From Homalodisca vitripennis (Eukaryota; Arthropoda; Insecta; Hemiptera; Cicadellidae), in assembly GCF_021130785.1 (NCBI RefSeq), contig NC_060211.1, positions 120,900,501-120,964,500 on the forward strand: a stretch of DNA of 64,000 nucleotides. Reading direction: 5' to 3'. Both the position numbers and the translations under genes were made by a program. This document shows, piece after piece, positions 23,073 through 34,754 of the stretch (position 1 is its first letter; every line of letters begins with the position of its first letter). The notes beneath the pieces were generated by a model that saw only the letters and a list, made by a program, of their open reading frames with translations, had not been told where the DNA came from and searched no databases.

Positions 23073-25439
23073 GTAAATTGACATGCAGCTCCGTATTCCT
23101 TTAATTTTAGATCCACAATTATTTTTCGTAAGAACAGAAAATCATTAACTACTTCTATGAGAACAGTAGAAGGATATTTCAAGGTAAAAATGAACCTTAA
23201 AAGGTGAAAGTAAGTGTGGGATTCTGAAACTGTTTCTGGTTTAGATTTTGCTAAATATATGTTTTGGCCTACAACTTACTGAGCATGAATAAAACTGTAT
23301 TATATATCACAAGACTTGCTGTTTGTGTGAGAAGGTACGGGCAATGACAATTATTATTTGTTTGTAATTCTTATTATTAGTAAGAGAAGATAGTCAAAAT
23401 AAAACACTCTTTTCGATTTTTTATCACTGACTTAGAGAGTCCTTGAATTGGAGTGATTGTATACTATTACGGTCCTAATATAATGTACTAATACGTAAAA
23501 AATTTATCAGGTGAATATTATAGTTTTAATTATAGATAACAGATATCATAGAATAGTTATATATCAAATTGCTATTAATTGGTCTCCTTCAAAAATTATT
23601 AATAAGCTCCAAATAATAAAACACTTTGACTTAAAACAACTCTATTATTAAATTCATTTAATTTTGTATTTAATGGTCCTGTTAAGAGTAAATACCATAA
23701 TTTTTATGTTAATTGTGATAATTCAATAGTATGAAACATTTAAGAAGAATTTAAATATTAAGTTTATATGAAATCACATTGGTGAAATCTCAAGAATTGG
23801 TATAAAAACTAAACTATAACATTCTAGAGGTGGTTTTGAGCTTTTAATAAACAAAAAATATCAAGAAAAAATCAATTTAAGCGAAGTATAGATGATCCTA
23901 AAATATTTTGACATATAATAATATGACACTTTAACATAATACCAGATTCAGCTCTATAGTTAAGTAAATATAGTAAAACTATTTTCAAAGTGGTTAAAAT
24001 ATTGCACCGTTTTAGTTACAATGTGGAACATTACAACATCTTTCTTGTAAGAAGCACCCCATACTGAGGGAAAATGCGTGCCGCCGGTGCTATCGAAACC
24101 AAATAACTCGTCTATAAAAATAAATAAGTACTCTATAAAAAATTTGATAGTGAGTGCAATTGTCAATTAATTTCCTTCAACAACTATAAAATATGATCGT
24201 TTAGCTAGATATCCTAAGAGTTTTCTAATTTTGATGGTATTACAAAGTTGGACAAACTAATGCAAGAATGAGTTTGTGGGAAGGATTTATTCCAATAATT
24301 AATACTAAACACCTGATTGAGGACATCTAACTACAAGGTGGTAATATTATTGGGACTAATCTGTACACATACTGACTTGTTCACTTGCGCATTGCTGACT
24401 TAAAAATAATTGTCTTACTTATGTGATCAGATTCCAAAGCCGGTTTTTACATTTTAACATATTAAATTTATCCATAAAACATTTTTAATTATCATAAACG
24501 TTGAAGGATAATAAAAATTCACCAACATTATCACGCACATAAATCCACTCTAAAAAACTGTCCTGTTACGATTTTAGGTCTTTCGTCATAAATATTGTTT
24601 TAGTTCATAACATTATTCAGGAAATATTGCATTTGCTAAATATAATGGTTTTTAGTTATCTGGACACAAGCTGATAAAACTTTCTGATAAATTAATTTGG
24701 GTTAATAAAATCAATTTGAGATTAAAGATTCAACATTTTTGCTAACTAATGAAGAACCAAAAAAACATTTACTAGATCAAATTTTAAGTAAGCTGCTAAG
24801 TCAATTTCCTGTATAATTACCCACAATATTTGATACAAAAATGTTCTATAATACATACAATAGGTATTAGAAAAGAACCGAATCATCCATATTACGTTTC
24901 ATGTACTTTTCATGTTGATTCTAAAATGACATATATTTTATATTATTTTCGATACTTATTTGAACCAAAAGTGTTCAGCCATACAACACAAGGCCAACTC
25001 GTCGTTATTTAGAGTACGTTATTGGATTGAGTACAGTTCACTGAGAGCAAACATTTTCATGAATCTGCTCCGTGATTGAGTGGTTTCAAGGGGGAATTTT
25101 CCTCGGTCTCTCATCATTTACTGGTTTCTCATTAATATTGCATACGTCATATTTTTTAAGTTTTAGTACTATCCATGTTAAAACTGTGGTGTTTGTTAGA
25201 TGACTCGTTAATAATAGTACTCTAATAGCTCTCATTTGAACAATTTAGGATTCAAATGGTTATTGTTTATTAAATCAATGACACGGCAACAGAAACTACT
25301 TAATAGAGAGCTAATTGCTTGTCAGAATTAGTGCTCCTGCAAATCATCTCTAAAGGCACGAAAATTTAATTTACTAATTTAAGGATTATAGCACATGTTT
25401 GTCAAATTTAATCTGCCTGGACAGCGAGAATAACGGGCT
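23073..25439. other. no gene seen
   Basis: AT-rich; the 24830-25012 open frame lacks supporting signals. Confidence 0.5.
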
Positions 25440-25700
25440 GGTTTAAACTCCTATAGGTGATTATTTTATATTAAAGATTGTTTTTCTGTTACAAAAAAAT
25501 TCCTGCAACATTGTAACCCTGCCTGTGAAATTTCATTTTCATAGAATAAATAGGAGATCTACATGTGTGTCAAATTTCGGAATTCAAGGAATAAAATATA
25601 CTTCTAGAACTTGAAACTCTATTTCATCCCATATGTAGGATTAAAATGTACGGTTATACTTTATTTTTTTCAATTTAGGGTAACTTCATTTTTTTCCATG
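25440..25700. repeat. degenerate dispersed repeat related to 8440-8800
   Basis: Contains CTCCTATAGGTGATT, GTGTGTCAAATTTC and 'AACTCTATTTCATCCCATA' in the order seen in the 8440-8800 array, suggesting one old repeat family with CCTATAGG-type cores. Confidence 0.4.
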
Positions 25701-27174
25701 GGGTATAAGTTTTCAAAATTTAAAATTTCTGGGATTCAGGGAAAAGGTAGGGCTGGTGATATATAGAGATAATTACCAAAACATATATGTAAACAAATCT
25801 TTGAGTCTCTTTAATGATCTTTAGCTGACATTGTCAACAGCTGTTTAGTGCCAGTTAAATTTGGATTACGTTTTGTAAATAATATTTTTATTTTCCCGAA
25901 CGCAAAAATATTCCAGGAAACTGTTATGATATTTTTATTATCAGAACCTTCCACGGACTTAAACGGATATTTTTGAAAAATTTACCTATTAACAACCCTT
26001 TTTGAGTGATTTATTTATATTCATAATATTCAAGTACAAGTAATTATTGATTAATTAATTACGTTTAATTAATTATTCTTCATACATTTTATCAGTAATA
26101 ATAATTTAATATAAGCAATGATATTTGTCAGGCAATATCACTAATGAAAAAACAATACTCTCTTCAAAACTTTAGAAGTCGGACAATATAGTGTATCACA
26201 AATTAACCATTATCTAGAATTATTGTAATCAGTAATAAGTATTCACAAAAAGCTATACATATATTTCCCAGGCAGAGCCACTTTTATTTATCTAAAAGAC
26301 GTTGGCTATTTTTTTGAATTTTGAAATGAATATGTAGATTTTGTTTTTATTCAGATTATTAATCTAAACCGTAAAAAAATTTCTCGTTGATATTCACATT
26401 ATTTATAACTGTGCATCACCTATCCATAAAACAGCCACATTACATTTTTTAGGATATCCTTCGGTATTACTACGAGAGGAAAGTTAATAGCAAAAATAAG
26501 AAATATGCTGATTCCCTAAAGAACTTCATATTCTTTTGCTTCGACAGGCAACATACCTTACTACCTTTCTCCTGGTAGTAATCTTTATTGATTATTGGCT
26601 GCTTTTGCTGAATATGATATAATACCATAAATCATCTTCTAGGAGTGATATATTTATGTGCGAGATTAGCGTTAATAGTATAACATATTTTATATCATTG
26701 TACAAAAGTTTGCTTGCCCTAGAAAAATGTCTTAATTTAGAGCATTAAATAATCGGATATAATTAATAAAGTGTAATACTACACGAACGCAAACACAGTG
26801 AAACTCGTTAGAAGCGACAATGACCCGTAATATTTTAAAGCTGTCAAGTGAACAGACTATTATTACCAGACCTGACCACAGTACCGTGTCACACAGCTTG
26901 GATACCGCTATTTTTGTACTCTTCTTTCTTGGAAAACAAACTTTGGGGAAATTTTAATTACTTATAAGCATAACAATAACTTCTAATTACAGTTTATACT
27001 TGGTCAAACATAGCACTGATCATCTTCCAATTTTTTACTTACGAAAACGTCTGAAATTTATGAATTTTTACTCGCTTTAAACTGGTTTTATACAAAGACA
27101 TATATGTATTTGAACTAAAATTAATCAATCATAGGTTTATGAATTCATATATTGGATTAAATCATGCCTCTACA
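25701..27174. other. no gene seen
   Basis: AT-rich. A slightly GC-richer patch at 26800-26930 shows no splice-bounded frame. Confidence 0.5.
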
Positions 27175-27671
27175 TACAGGGTGATTCATGAAGTTCTCCC
27201 CCCACTTCTACAGCAAATTTTACTAGTAAAAATAATGAAAAAATGTTATATAAACATAGGTCCGAAAACGCTTCGTTAGCGAGTTACAGCTAGCGAAAGA
27301 TTTCGCCTGAATTCCTGGGTAAAGAATAAAATAAAGCCATACTGAACTTTTGGAAAGGTTAATTAAGTAAGAAATATCGTGGATTCTTATGTGTATTTAC
27401 CTGATAAAGCTAATAAAATAGGTTTCAGAACTGTACCTGTAGTAGTTTTTGAGGGATTCAGAGTTAAATGCAAAAAATTGGGGCACGAAACAATGTTTTT
27501 TTTTTTAAGTTTGATGTACAATAACTTTGTTAAATTGGTAATAAATACATAAAATCAACAATCATTAATTGTAGATAATTAAATTCTGAGAAAATTTATA
27601 TAATCAAAGTCTAAAATAAAACAGAAAAAAGCACCAAAAAATCGATTTTATTCAGTATAATACATTACTAG
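27175..27671. repeat. element B left TIR
   Basis: Pairs with 29201-29696 across its whole length with few mismatches. It carries CGCTTCGTTAGCGAGTTA at about 27270, shared with element A. Confidence 0.93.
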
Positions 27672-27715
27672 TTTTAAGCAAAATTAATCAGGTTGGGCCA
27701 ACCGTACGCACCTTT

Positions 27716-28771
27716 TTATAATAGATGTTCGAAAATGAGGCCATCATTATCAATATATTTTGCAGCACGTTTGTGTATTGCTTTTGTTGCGTTTCTTAAT
27801 TTTTCAGGACTTCCCTGTATCTGCACAGCCGAATCCATAATACGGGCAATTAATTCATCACGAGAATTCACTTTTGTCTTGTATACAATGTCTTTCATGC
27901 ATCCCCAGATGCAATAATCCAATGGAGATAGATCTGGTGATCTTGGTAGCCAAGGGTGAGGCCCTCCACGACCAATCCAGTGTCCAGGAAATTGATGATT
28001 TAAGTAAGCAGAAACGGCACGTGAAAAGTGGGGAGGTTCTCCGTCATGCTGGAAGTAAAAATTTTGTCTGAGATGTAAAGGAACATTCTCTAACAGCTGC
28101 GGCAACTGTTCTTGAAGGAAATGCAAATAGAACTCAGCATTTAGGCGTCCAGGTAATATGAAAGGTCCAATCAGCCGATTGTGCAAAAGGCCACACCAGA
28201 CATTGACGCTAAATCGGTGTTGAAAGTTCTGTTCTACTACCTCATGTGGATTTTCTTCTGCCCATGAGTGTTCATTGTGCAAGTTATTGACACCATCCCG
28301 AGTGAATTGTGCCTCATCCGTAAACAAAATACGCTTGTAGATTTGATTATTAATATTCAAAAAGTTGCAAAACTCCAAGCGAAGCGGACCATCCCCTAGC
28401 TGTAGATGTTGAACCTTTTGTTTATGAAACGGATACAATTTGTTTCGATTAAGTGACCTCCACACCGTTGACTGCGAAACTCCTATCCACCTAGAAATAC
28501 GTCGTGTACTTACACCTGGACTGCGGTGAACAGCATTAATAACAATATCATCATCAAGTTGGACAGCTCGTTCATAATTGGTTCTAGTACTTGGTAGTGA
28601 TCCTGTTTCCCGAAGAGTACGAAAAGTTCCTGAAATTGTTTTGGTATCTGGAATCCTCCTATTAGGGTAACGTAGTTCATATTCTTCTACAGCAGCTCTA
28701 GCATTACCATTACAGTAACCCAAGATAAAAACCATATCAGCGTATTCCTCTGATGTAAATAAGTAAGGCAT
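27716..28771 (-). CDS. mariner-like transposase, DD41D, full length
   Basis: An intact 351-residue ORF from ATG at 28771 (MPYLFTSEEYADM) to FEHLL and TAA. Two N-terminal helix-turn-helix regions are visible: roughly residues 5-60 (a DUF4817-like segment, judged from memory of arthropod proteins) and 72-120 (paired-like, with STRRISRWIGVSQSTVWRSL). They would bind the element ends. The DDE catalytic core shows LFTDEAQF (first Asp), FYFQHDGEPPHFS (second Asp) and SPDLSPLDYCIWG (third Asp). There are 41 residues between the second and third Asp, hence DD41D rather than classic mariner DD34D. A GTG 22 codons upstream is in frame but is not a likely eukaryotic start. No frameshift or stop, so the product could be active in cut-and-paste transposition. 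Confidence 0.95.
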   Translation of the reverse strand: MPYLFTSEEYADMVFILGYCNGNARAAVEEYELRYPNRRIPDTKTISGTFRTLRETGSLPSTRTNYERAVQLDDDIVINAVHRSPGVSTRRISRWIGVSQSTVWRSLNRNKLYPFHKQKVQHLQLGDGPLRLEFCNFLNINNQIYKRILFTDEAQFTRDGVNNLHNEHSWAEENPHEVVEQNFQHRFSVNVWCGLLHNRLIGPFILPGRLNAEFYLHFLQEQLPQLLENVPLHLRQNFYFQHDGEPPHFSRAVSAYLNHQFPGHWIGRGGPHPWLPRSPDLSPLDYCIWGCMKDIVYKTKVNSRDELIARIMDSAVQIQGSPEKLRNATKAIHKRAAKYIDNDGLIFEHLL

Positions 28772-29200
28772 TTTTTTCGCTGAATAAACAATCGAATTAT
28801 AACTCACAGAAAAATTGCATTTAATAACACGATTCACAGAACCCGATCTCCTGCTGTAGCTTGCAAAACACCACTAATACACAGTTCTAACGTAACAGTA
28901 CAGAATACCATTGTTGATCAGCTGTGCGTTAACAACTTAGAAATTAATAAAACAAAAAATTGCATTTCGATGATTAGTAAACAATAATGGGAAAATGTTT
29001 GCTTCATTTATTTTCGAATATTTGATGTAAATTTTTATTTTTTATTAAAAAAAATACAACGTAATAAAGCATGATATTTTTATTTACAAACATATATATT
29101 TAACAGTTAATCTTGTTTTCTCAATTTATCTCATCATGAAGGAACAAACATTTTGTTTTTGTTTTATTTTAACTAAATACCGTACGGTATTTCTTTACAG
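28772..29200 (-). promoter_or_regulatory. upstream region of element B transposase
   Basis: 430 bp between the start codon and the right TIR, with AT-rich runs. By position it must hold the transposase promoter and 5' UTR. No TATA or initiator assignment is secure. Confidence 0.4.
29175..29192. promoter_or_regulatory. 18-bp perfect palindrome
   Basis: AAATACCGTACGGTATTT reads identically on both strands. It lies just inside the right TIR, upstream of the transposase, and has no counterpart next to the left arm. It could be a protein-binding site of the element or host. Confidence 0.6.
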
Positions 29201-29696
29201 CTAGTAATGTATTATACTGAATAAAATCGATTTTTTGGTACTTATTTCTGTTTTATTTTAGACTTTGATTATATAAATTTTCTCAGAATTAAATTTTCTA
29301 CAATTAATGTTTGTTGATTTTATGTATTTATTACCAATTTAACAAAGTTATTGTACATCAAACTTAAAAAAAAACATTGTTTCGTGCCCCAATTTTTTGC
29401 ATTTAACCCTGAATCCCTCAAAAACTACTACAGGTACAGTTCTGAAACCTATTTTATTAGCTTTATCAGGTAAAAATACATAAGAATCCACGATATTTCT
29501 TACTTAATTAACCTTTCCAAAAGTTCAGTATGGCTTTATTTTACTCTTTACCCAGGAATTCAGGCGAAATCTTTCGCTAGCTGTAACTAGCTGACGAAGC
29601 GTTTTCGGACCTATGTTTATATAACATTTTTTCATTATTTTTACTAGTACAATGTGCTGTAGAAGTGGGGGGGAGAACTTCATGAATCACCCTGTA
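29201..29696. repeat. element B right TIR
   Basis: Reverse complement of 27175-27671, including the AGCTAG...GACGAAGCG version of the subterminal motif, with a two-base difference from the left arm. Confidence 0.93.
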
Positions 29697-30480
29697 TATA
29701 TATCTTTTACAAAAGATTAAATATATACTCGTATAGTCTTAGGGATTATGACTATTCTTAGTAGTAACACAGTAATTTGTTAAACAAAGTAATTAGGACA
29801 ATTAATCTACATTTAAAAAGACATTTCCATTTATTACGCTCATGTTGAATGACTTTCTGGGTGAGAATGAGTGAGGAAACCATCTTATTGAGTAAGTGTA
29901 TCTATACGGATACGAGTGTTCAAGCTTACGAATGATTTTGATCATTAGGTTTTGAGAGAAGAGGATATATATTATGTGTCATTATTAATTTTCAGGAGCC
30001 GAGAGTCAACTTTCATGTATAAGCACACAAATTTGTTTTCCTTTAAATCGATAAATGAACTTCACCTAAGAAATGCATTGATCATCAGCCAAAGCATCAG
30101 CCGAAAATATTGGCGGTGATTGAATGGAAGAGTATTAGGCTAGAAGAGTAAAACTATGAAGATATTTTCTCCTTATATTATCTTTTTCCTTGCTTTATGC
30201 ATTCAAAACTAATTGACAGACACATAAGCATTAGTTATATCACCTTCCGATCACTAAGAAAATAACATGAAAGTCGCCACATTAAGGCTCTACAATTAGT
30301 TAGCTGGTGCTGATAACCAACTGATGACCGACGGCACAGACGTTGTGTGAATTGATAAAGACACAACCGTTGGTGAACTTTCCGCTAATATTGCATATAA
30401 AGATAATACTTGCACAAGTCGAATCCTCTTGTCATAAATACCAGTTCGTTTTGTATAGTTCACATTCGTAATATTATTCG
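29697..30480. other. no gene seen
   Basis: AT-rich flank of element B. Nothing recognised. Confidence 0.5.
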
Positions 30481-30506
30481 TTGTCTGTCAGCTGATATCG
30501 ATCCAA

Positions 30507-30520
30507 ATGCCGTACGGCAT
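30507..30520. promoter_or_regulatory. 14-bp palindrome flanked by CAGCTG boxes
   Basis: ATGCCGTACGGCAT is self-complementary, with CAGCTG at about 30489 and 30522 on either side. It sits about 100 bp upstream of the small ORF at 30620 and could be part of its promoter. It shares the core CCGTACGG with the palindrome at 29175. Confidence 0.4.
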
Positions 30521-30619
30521 ACAGCTGACGAAATATGCAGATGATGACGCGCAGCACGGCCTTAACGTTCTTTGTTGCTAATGTTGCTAGTTATTTATGA
30601 TAGATTGTAATGTTGTGAT

Positions 30620-30826
30620 ATGGGCGACCCTAGTTGTTTAAATGATAAAAGTGAACTATTGGTTAATGAAAATACTAGTTCTGATTTTGAAAATGACATA
30701 TGGGTAAATAAAGTTCTTTATGATATTTCTTTGTCAGATTTGTTGTCATACAGTCTGGATGATTGTAACCCGGCGGAATATGAGTTGGTTTGTGAAATTG
30801 ATAGTGACAGCGAAAACAATTCATAA
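30620..30826 (+). CDS. small acidic ORF, 68 residues, unknown
   Basis: ATG at 30620 to TAA at 30826, starting MGDPSCLNDKSELL and ending in an Asp/Ser/Glu-rich tail (EIDSDSENNS). The product is strongly acidic with no basic patch, signal peptide or membrane segment. Acidic Ser/Asp/Glu tails of this kind occur at the N-terminus of piggyBac-type transposases and in many nuclear proteins, but nothing here fixes a family. It may be a whole small gene, a first exon, or an element remnant. The frame is cleaner than neighbouring sequence and the preceding 150 bp is GC-richer. Confidence 0.35.
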   Translation: MGDPSCLNDKSELLVNENTSSDFENDIWVNKVLYDISLSDLLSYSLDDCNPAEYELVCEIDSDSENNS

Positions 30827-31712
30827 TTATCTGCTTTTTCTTATTGCCCAAATAATCCACAAACTCCAATATGGATACACCTACAGCCATAAAATGTAGT
30901 TAATACAATTTTGGTGTTGTAAATAAGAGTATATATGTTGTAATCTTTTTGTTCTCTACAAAACTTTGTATATTTTTTACATTCAGAGTATCTTACTATC
31001 TCAAATCACGTGAAATTTACATGGAGTGAAACTTAGAAAACAAAAATTTACATTTTTCAATTTATTTACAAATAAAAAGACAATAGAGTAGTAAGTGTAT
31101 ATTTTTATTATTTCACATTTGTCTCTAGTTTCTAACAAAAAGCTTTCTACTTAAAACTTATTACTTAGCATTTAGCATAATATTATTTTTAAAATATCTT
31201 AAAATATGCTGCGGAAAGGCAAAAACTAGTGTATCATTTTGGGAGAGTGTTATTATCAGTCGTAGAGTTAATATTATTTATAGTTCTGACGGTTGTTTTT
31301 AAATTTTTCAAAATGTTTACCCTTTTGTTTCTTTCTCTTATGTTCCTCTTAATTTTTAAACATCATTAATACTAACTAATGCGGGTTAGGATTGATTTTT
31401 AGATCTAAACATTTCAAGAAAACCCAGGTTTTGGCAAACTGGCAATGCAAACAGGCCCTCCGCTATTTGAATAGTATAATTCTTAAGAAAAAGTTTGGTA
31501 AAAACCATGATTTAAAACATGGAATGGCACTAAAATTAAATCATATCATATTAAATAGCAAGAAGTCATAAATCAATTTGCATTTTAAAATAAAAAAGAA
31601 ATTGAATCATAAGTTGCCTATCCTTGTATTATTATGTTTACAAAAATATTTAGGTAATATATACTTTTGTGAGTAAATAGTATGATGGTAAATTTTTGGA
31701 AGCTGTAGGGAA
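30827..31712. other. no gene seen; possible minus-strand 3' UTR
   Basis: AT-rich. It would be downstream of the candidate terminal exon at 31713 on the minus strand. No single polyadenylation signal stands out. Confidence 0.4.
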
Positions 31713-31778
31713 TCAATACAAGTGCCGCTGGAACGATTCATAATATTCAATGAAGTTGCGGGGACGAGCTGGTGGTGG
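31713..31778 (-). CDS. candidate terminal coding exon, unknown gene
   Basis: On the minus strand an excellent acceptor (GGCCTTTTGTTTCAG) precedes PPPARPRNFIEYYESFQRHL-Y and a TGA stop at 31713-31715: 22 codons in phase 0, with higher GC than the surroundings. A second frame is open for about 60 codons (HHQLVPATSLNIM...), so the frame choice is not certain. Phase-0 entry agrees with the phase-0 exit of the candidate exon at 39076-39257. I do not recognise the peptide. Confidence 0.38.
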   Translation of the reverse strand, partial: PPPARPRNFIEYYESFQRHLY

Positions 31779-32999
31779 CTGAAACAAAAGGCCAATAGTT
31801 ACTCTGTATGTTTGAAAACATGTCTCTAAATGCGATCGTACATATTCTGTACATTTTTCTCACTTATACATCAAAACAGTACATTGCAGCTATTATATAA
31901 TTTATATGTTTAGTTTAAATAATTCAATAATTTCTTAAATGAAAGGCATTCACATAATTCATGAAAACTCTCAAAAATAGATAAGTTTAAACCTAACTAT
32001 CCAGTTTTCGTAATAGTTCCAAGAACCTAGCTATTTTCTTCAATCCATTTAATTTATTTATTTTCGTTACGCAACATACTTATTATCTATTCAGAATATG
32101 ATTTTCAAATTTTTGAAAACGGAAAGAATGTACTAATAAAATATAAAAAAACTTAATATAGAATAATTCAGGACTCTTTTCTTGACATTTTACAATAATC
32201 TTTTCGACATTGCCAATTGCTTTTTGTTATATTAGTTTTTACTTTAAGCTATATTGAATTCTTACACTATAGGAGCTTTCATAATCATACATCATTAATC
32301 CACTAACATTATTTTATACGACTTATATATTTTAGTGAACCAATACTTTAGGCTGTACATTATACACATGTTTGAAGATATTAGGTTTTGGTAAGTAATA
32401 TTTAGGCCCAAATTCAAGTACCTAATGACGGTTTATAGTATTTACAAAAACCCCAGTTTTATTAAATACGACTTCAGATAGGAATATAATCATGCGACCA
32501 TAACTAGTACATGGTTATGAGCCTTACTTTGACACCAGGTCTATACGATTACAATTTAAGTATATTGCTTAGATCATTCTAGTTTGATTAATTGTAATAA
32601 ATAGACACAATTATTATGAAACTTAGATTTATATTTAAAATTTTGCTATAAACGTTTACTTTAGTTATTCAAATGGCCAATTTTAACAGACAATTCTATA
32701 TTTTACAAATGCCTAAATTCATGTTATAACTTCGTCCTGACTTACAATTTATGCGTTTAAAATTTGTAAAAACATAATTCAGAGGTCTTATTATATTTAT
32801 ATTTGTTCTTTACATTTAATGCATTACTATGTTATGATATCACATGGTCCTATAAAGTTAGTACGTTTTTGTATGAAATACAAATTACGTATACTTAATT
32901 AAGGTTTGTCTTATTTGTTAAAAGGTTTCTGGAGGTCTTGTAACATTAAACGTCGTTAGCCAGTATCGCCGTACAGCAAGGATCCTTCCGATAAAGTGC
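31779..32999. other. no gene seen
   Basis: AT-rich intron-like sequence. Confidence 0.5.
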
Positions 33000-33465
33000 A
33001 TTTTCAAACTTCAGGTAGCTTGCCTTGTTCACAAGGTGTTGCTGACGGGAAAGCCCTCTTACCTCAGGGGGATGCTATAGACCCGGGCTGAGATTAGGGA
33101 CTGTCACACTCGGCAGGACGCCATGCTGGAGGTGCCCAGGGTCAGGCTGGAGATGGGGAGGAATGGATTTAGATACTTTGGCCCCCAGTTATACAACAGC
33201 GTCCCTCAAAGTCTAAAGGCTTATGGATATTCCTCGTTTAAAAAAAATCTCAGACCGGCTTTGGAGGAGGAGTGTTTCACCCCTAAATAGCTATTTAATG
33301 TAATGTATTATCGGTTTGATTAGTTTAACTTTGTATTTCTCGGATGATGATAGATAGATTTGTATGTGCCTTGATTGAAAATGTATGACTTGAGTTATTT
33401 TGAAAAACAACAATGTAATGTTGAAAATCGCTTCAAATAAAGACGTTATTATTATTATTATTAAA
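33000..33465 (+). mobile_element. 5'-truncated jockey/CR1-like retrotransposon 3' end
   Basis: A GC-rich patch encodes the last part of a reverse-transcriptase protein (read from about 33119). The key text is LEVPRVRLEMGRNGFRYFGP, then QLYNSVPQSLKAYGYSSFKK, and a stop at 33288-33290. The block GPQLYNS.P...K....FK..L is typical of the C-terminus of this retrotransposon group. Upstream of about 33119 the frame is broken by in-frame stops. A short 3' UTR ends in AATAAAGACGTT and (ATT)n at 33446-33463, the usual microsatellite-like tail. Orientation is plus. Confidence 0.75.
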
Positions 33466-34215
33466 GTATTAGTAATTAAAAGGGAGTTTTGTACACTTTA
33501 AAATTTTAACAGATATGGGCATAAATGTCCTTAGCTTTATATTTAATGTTCATGTGCAGAAAGCATATATTTTATAGAATCTAAAATTGTTAATTTACTT
33601 ACTGCTATTCATTACTCTTATATCACTCTTCTTGTTCTTTTTTATCTGAAATACTAAACCATACATATTAAGTTTAGTATAATATGTGTGTGCTTTTACA
33701 AAACCAATCAACATGGACATTTTTTACTTTTACTAACATCAACAGTACTTTTTCTCGTAGTTATGATGATGTGCCTTAGAATTGTACTCGTAAGACAATA
33801 TCTGTCTGGAAGCCAGATGTGTCAAGTACAATACTAAGCTACTTTTACTGTGTCAACTCCTGTCCATATATTCAGCGTAACTGCCAGTAGAACATGGTCT
33901 ATTCTGACGGTGTAATGTCAGAACCGGAGCGTTGTTATCAGTTGCAGTACTTAATGTCTCGTATTGTACAAACTCTCCTCCTTAAAAAGCTATTGTATCC
34001 TTGTTCTTTACAAACCTATAGTATTTATACTCGTACAAAGGAAGGCGTTTTAAAGGAGGAGCATGGTCTATATTTTATTTCGCATAGTTGTACAAATAAT
34101 GAATATAGCATGGTACCGTTTCATAAATTGTATTCATTTGTGAAAAAATATAATTTTTAAAACACAAGACGAAAAACTAAATGATTACTCCTGGTAATTA
34201 AAGGAAAGCGATTTA
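33466..34215. other. no gene seen
   Basis: AT-rich; the 33894-34160 open frame has no supporting signals. Confidence 0.45.
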
Positions 34216-34352
34216 CTCGCTGCTGAAGCGTAAAGGGGCTGACAAGTACCGGCTGCTGGTCGCTGGTATATTATCTCTAATGGGCTGTATAACACTGCTG
34301 ATGGATCGCTGATGTTGCATCATGCAGCGTGCTGAGAGTCATATTTTTACAT
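34216..34352 (+). repeat. dispersed repeat, copy 2 of pair with 17181-17312
   Basis: Same ordered blocks as copy 1 (TACCGGCTGCTGGTCGCT, TTATCTCTAATGG, TGCTGATGGATCGC). The open core frame breaks at a TGA just after the conserved LLMDR position. Confidence 0.65.
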
Positions 34353-34656
34353 TAACCGTTATTCATAGCATTATGCTACGTCTACATTTAAAAGTTTATT
34401 TATTCTTTAAACTCTATTTTTAATAAAGCATTCTTAAATCTATAAGTTTATCATCTTAGAATTTATTATTTTCATTATAAATGTTGCAATGACAACATTC
34501 TGTTGAAGTAATCAATAAGTCGTGATTTTAAACTAGATATATATATATGCATTAACTGTCAAAGATATCAACTTTTGTACGGCTAAAAAAGTTCTCAACG
34601 CATCACAAAAAATAGTGTTTATATTTGTTAGAATCAGTCATCTTTTATGAATGCAG

Positions 34657-34754
34657 GATGTCTAGAGTGAAGTCAGATTGCTACCCTCGGAACATCCAGC
34701 TCATCAAATTTAATCAGTTATTTGTACCATCTTGTACCAAGAGCGATGCAGTAG
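34657..34754 (+). CDS. candidate internal coding exon, unknown gene
   Basis: 98 bases between the acceptor TCTTTTATGAATGCAG and the donor GTAG|GTAAGC. Only one frame is open, entering in phase 2 and leaving in phase 1. It reads MSRVKSDCYPRNIQLIKFNQ then LFVPSCTKSDAV. GC is well above the flanks. The first ATG could also be a true start if this is a first coding exon. Its exit phase matches 37894-38069, but its entry does not match the exit of 23072, so another exon would be needed between them. Confidence 0.38.

Larger units (their letters stand above)
27175..29696 (-). mobile_element. element B: intact-looking DD41D mariner-like element
   Basis: 2522 bp from TACAGGGTGATTCATGAAGT to the reverse complement ending CCCTGTA, with TA at both ends. 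Terminal inverted repeats of about 497 bp (27175-27671 and 29201-29696) are nearly identical. The minus-strand transposase lies between them, starting 430 bp from the right arm and ending 44 bp from the left arm. Intact ORF, paired arms and TA duplication together make this the youngest-looking transposon in the window. Confidence 0.95.
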
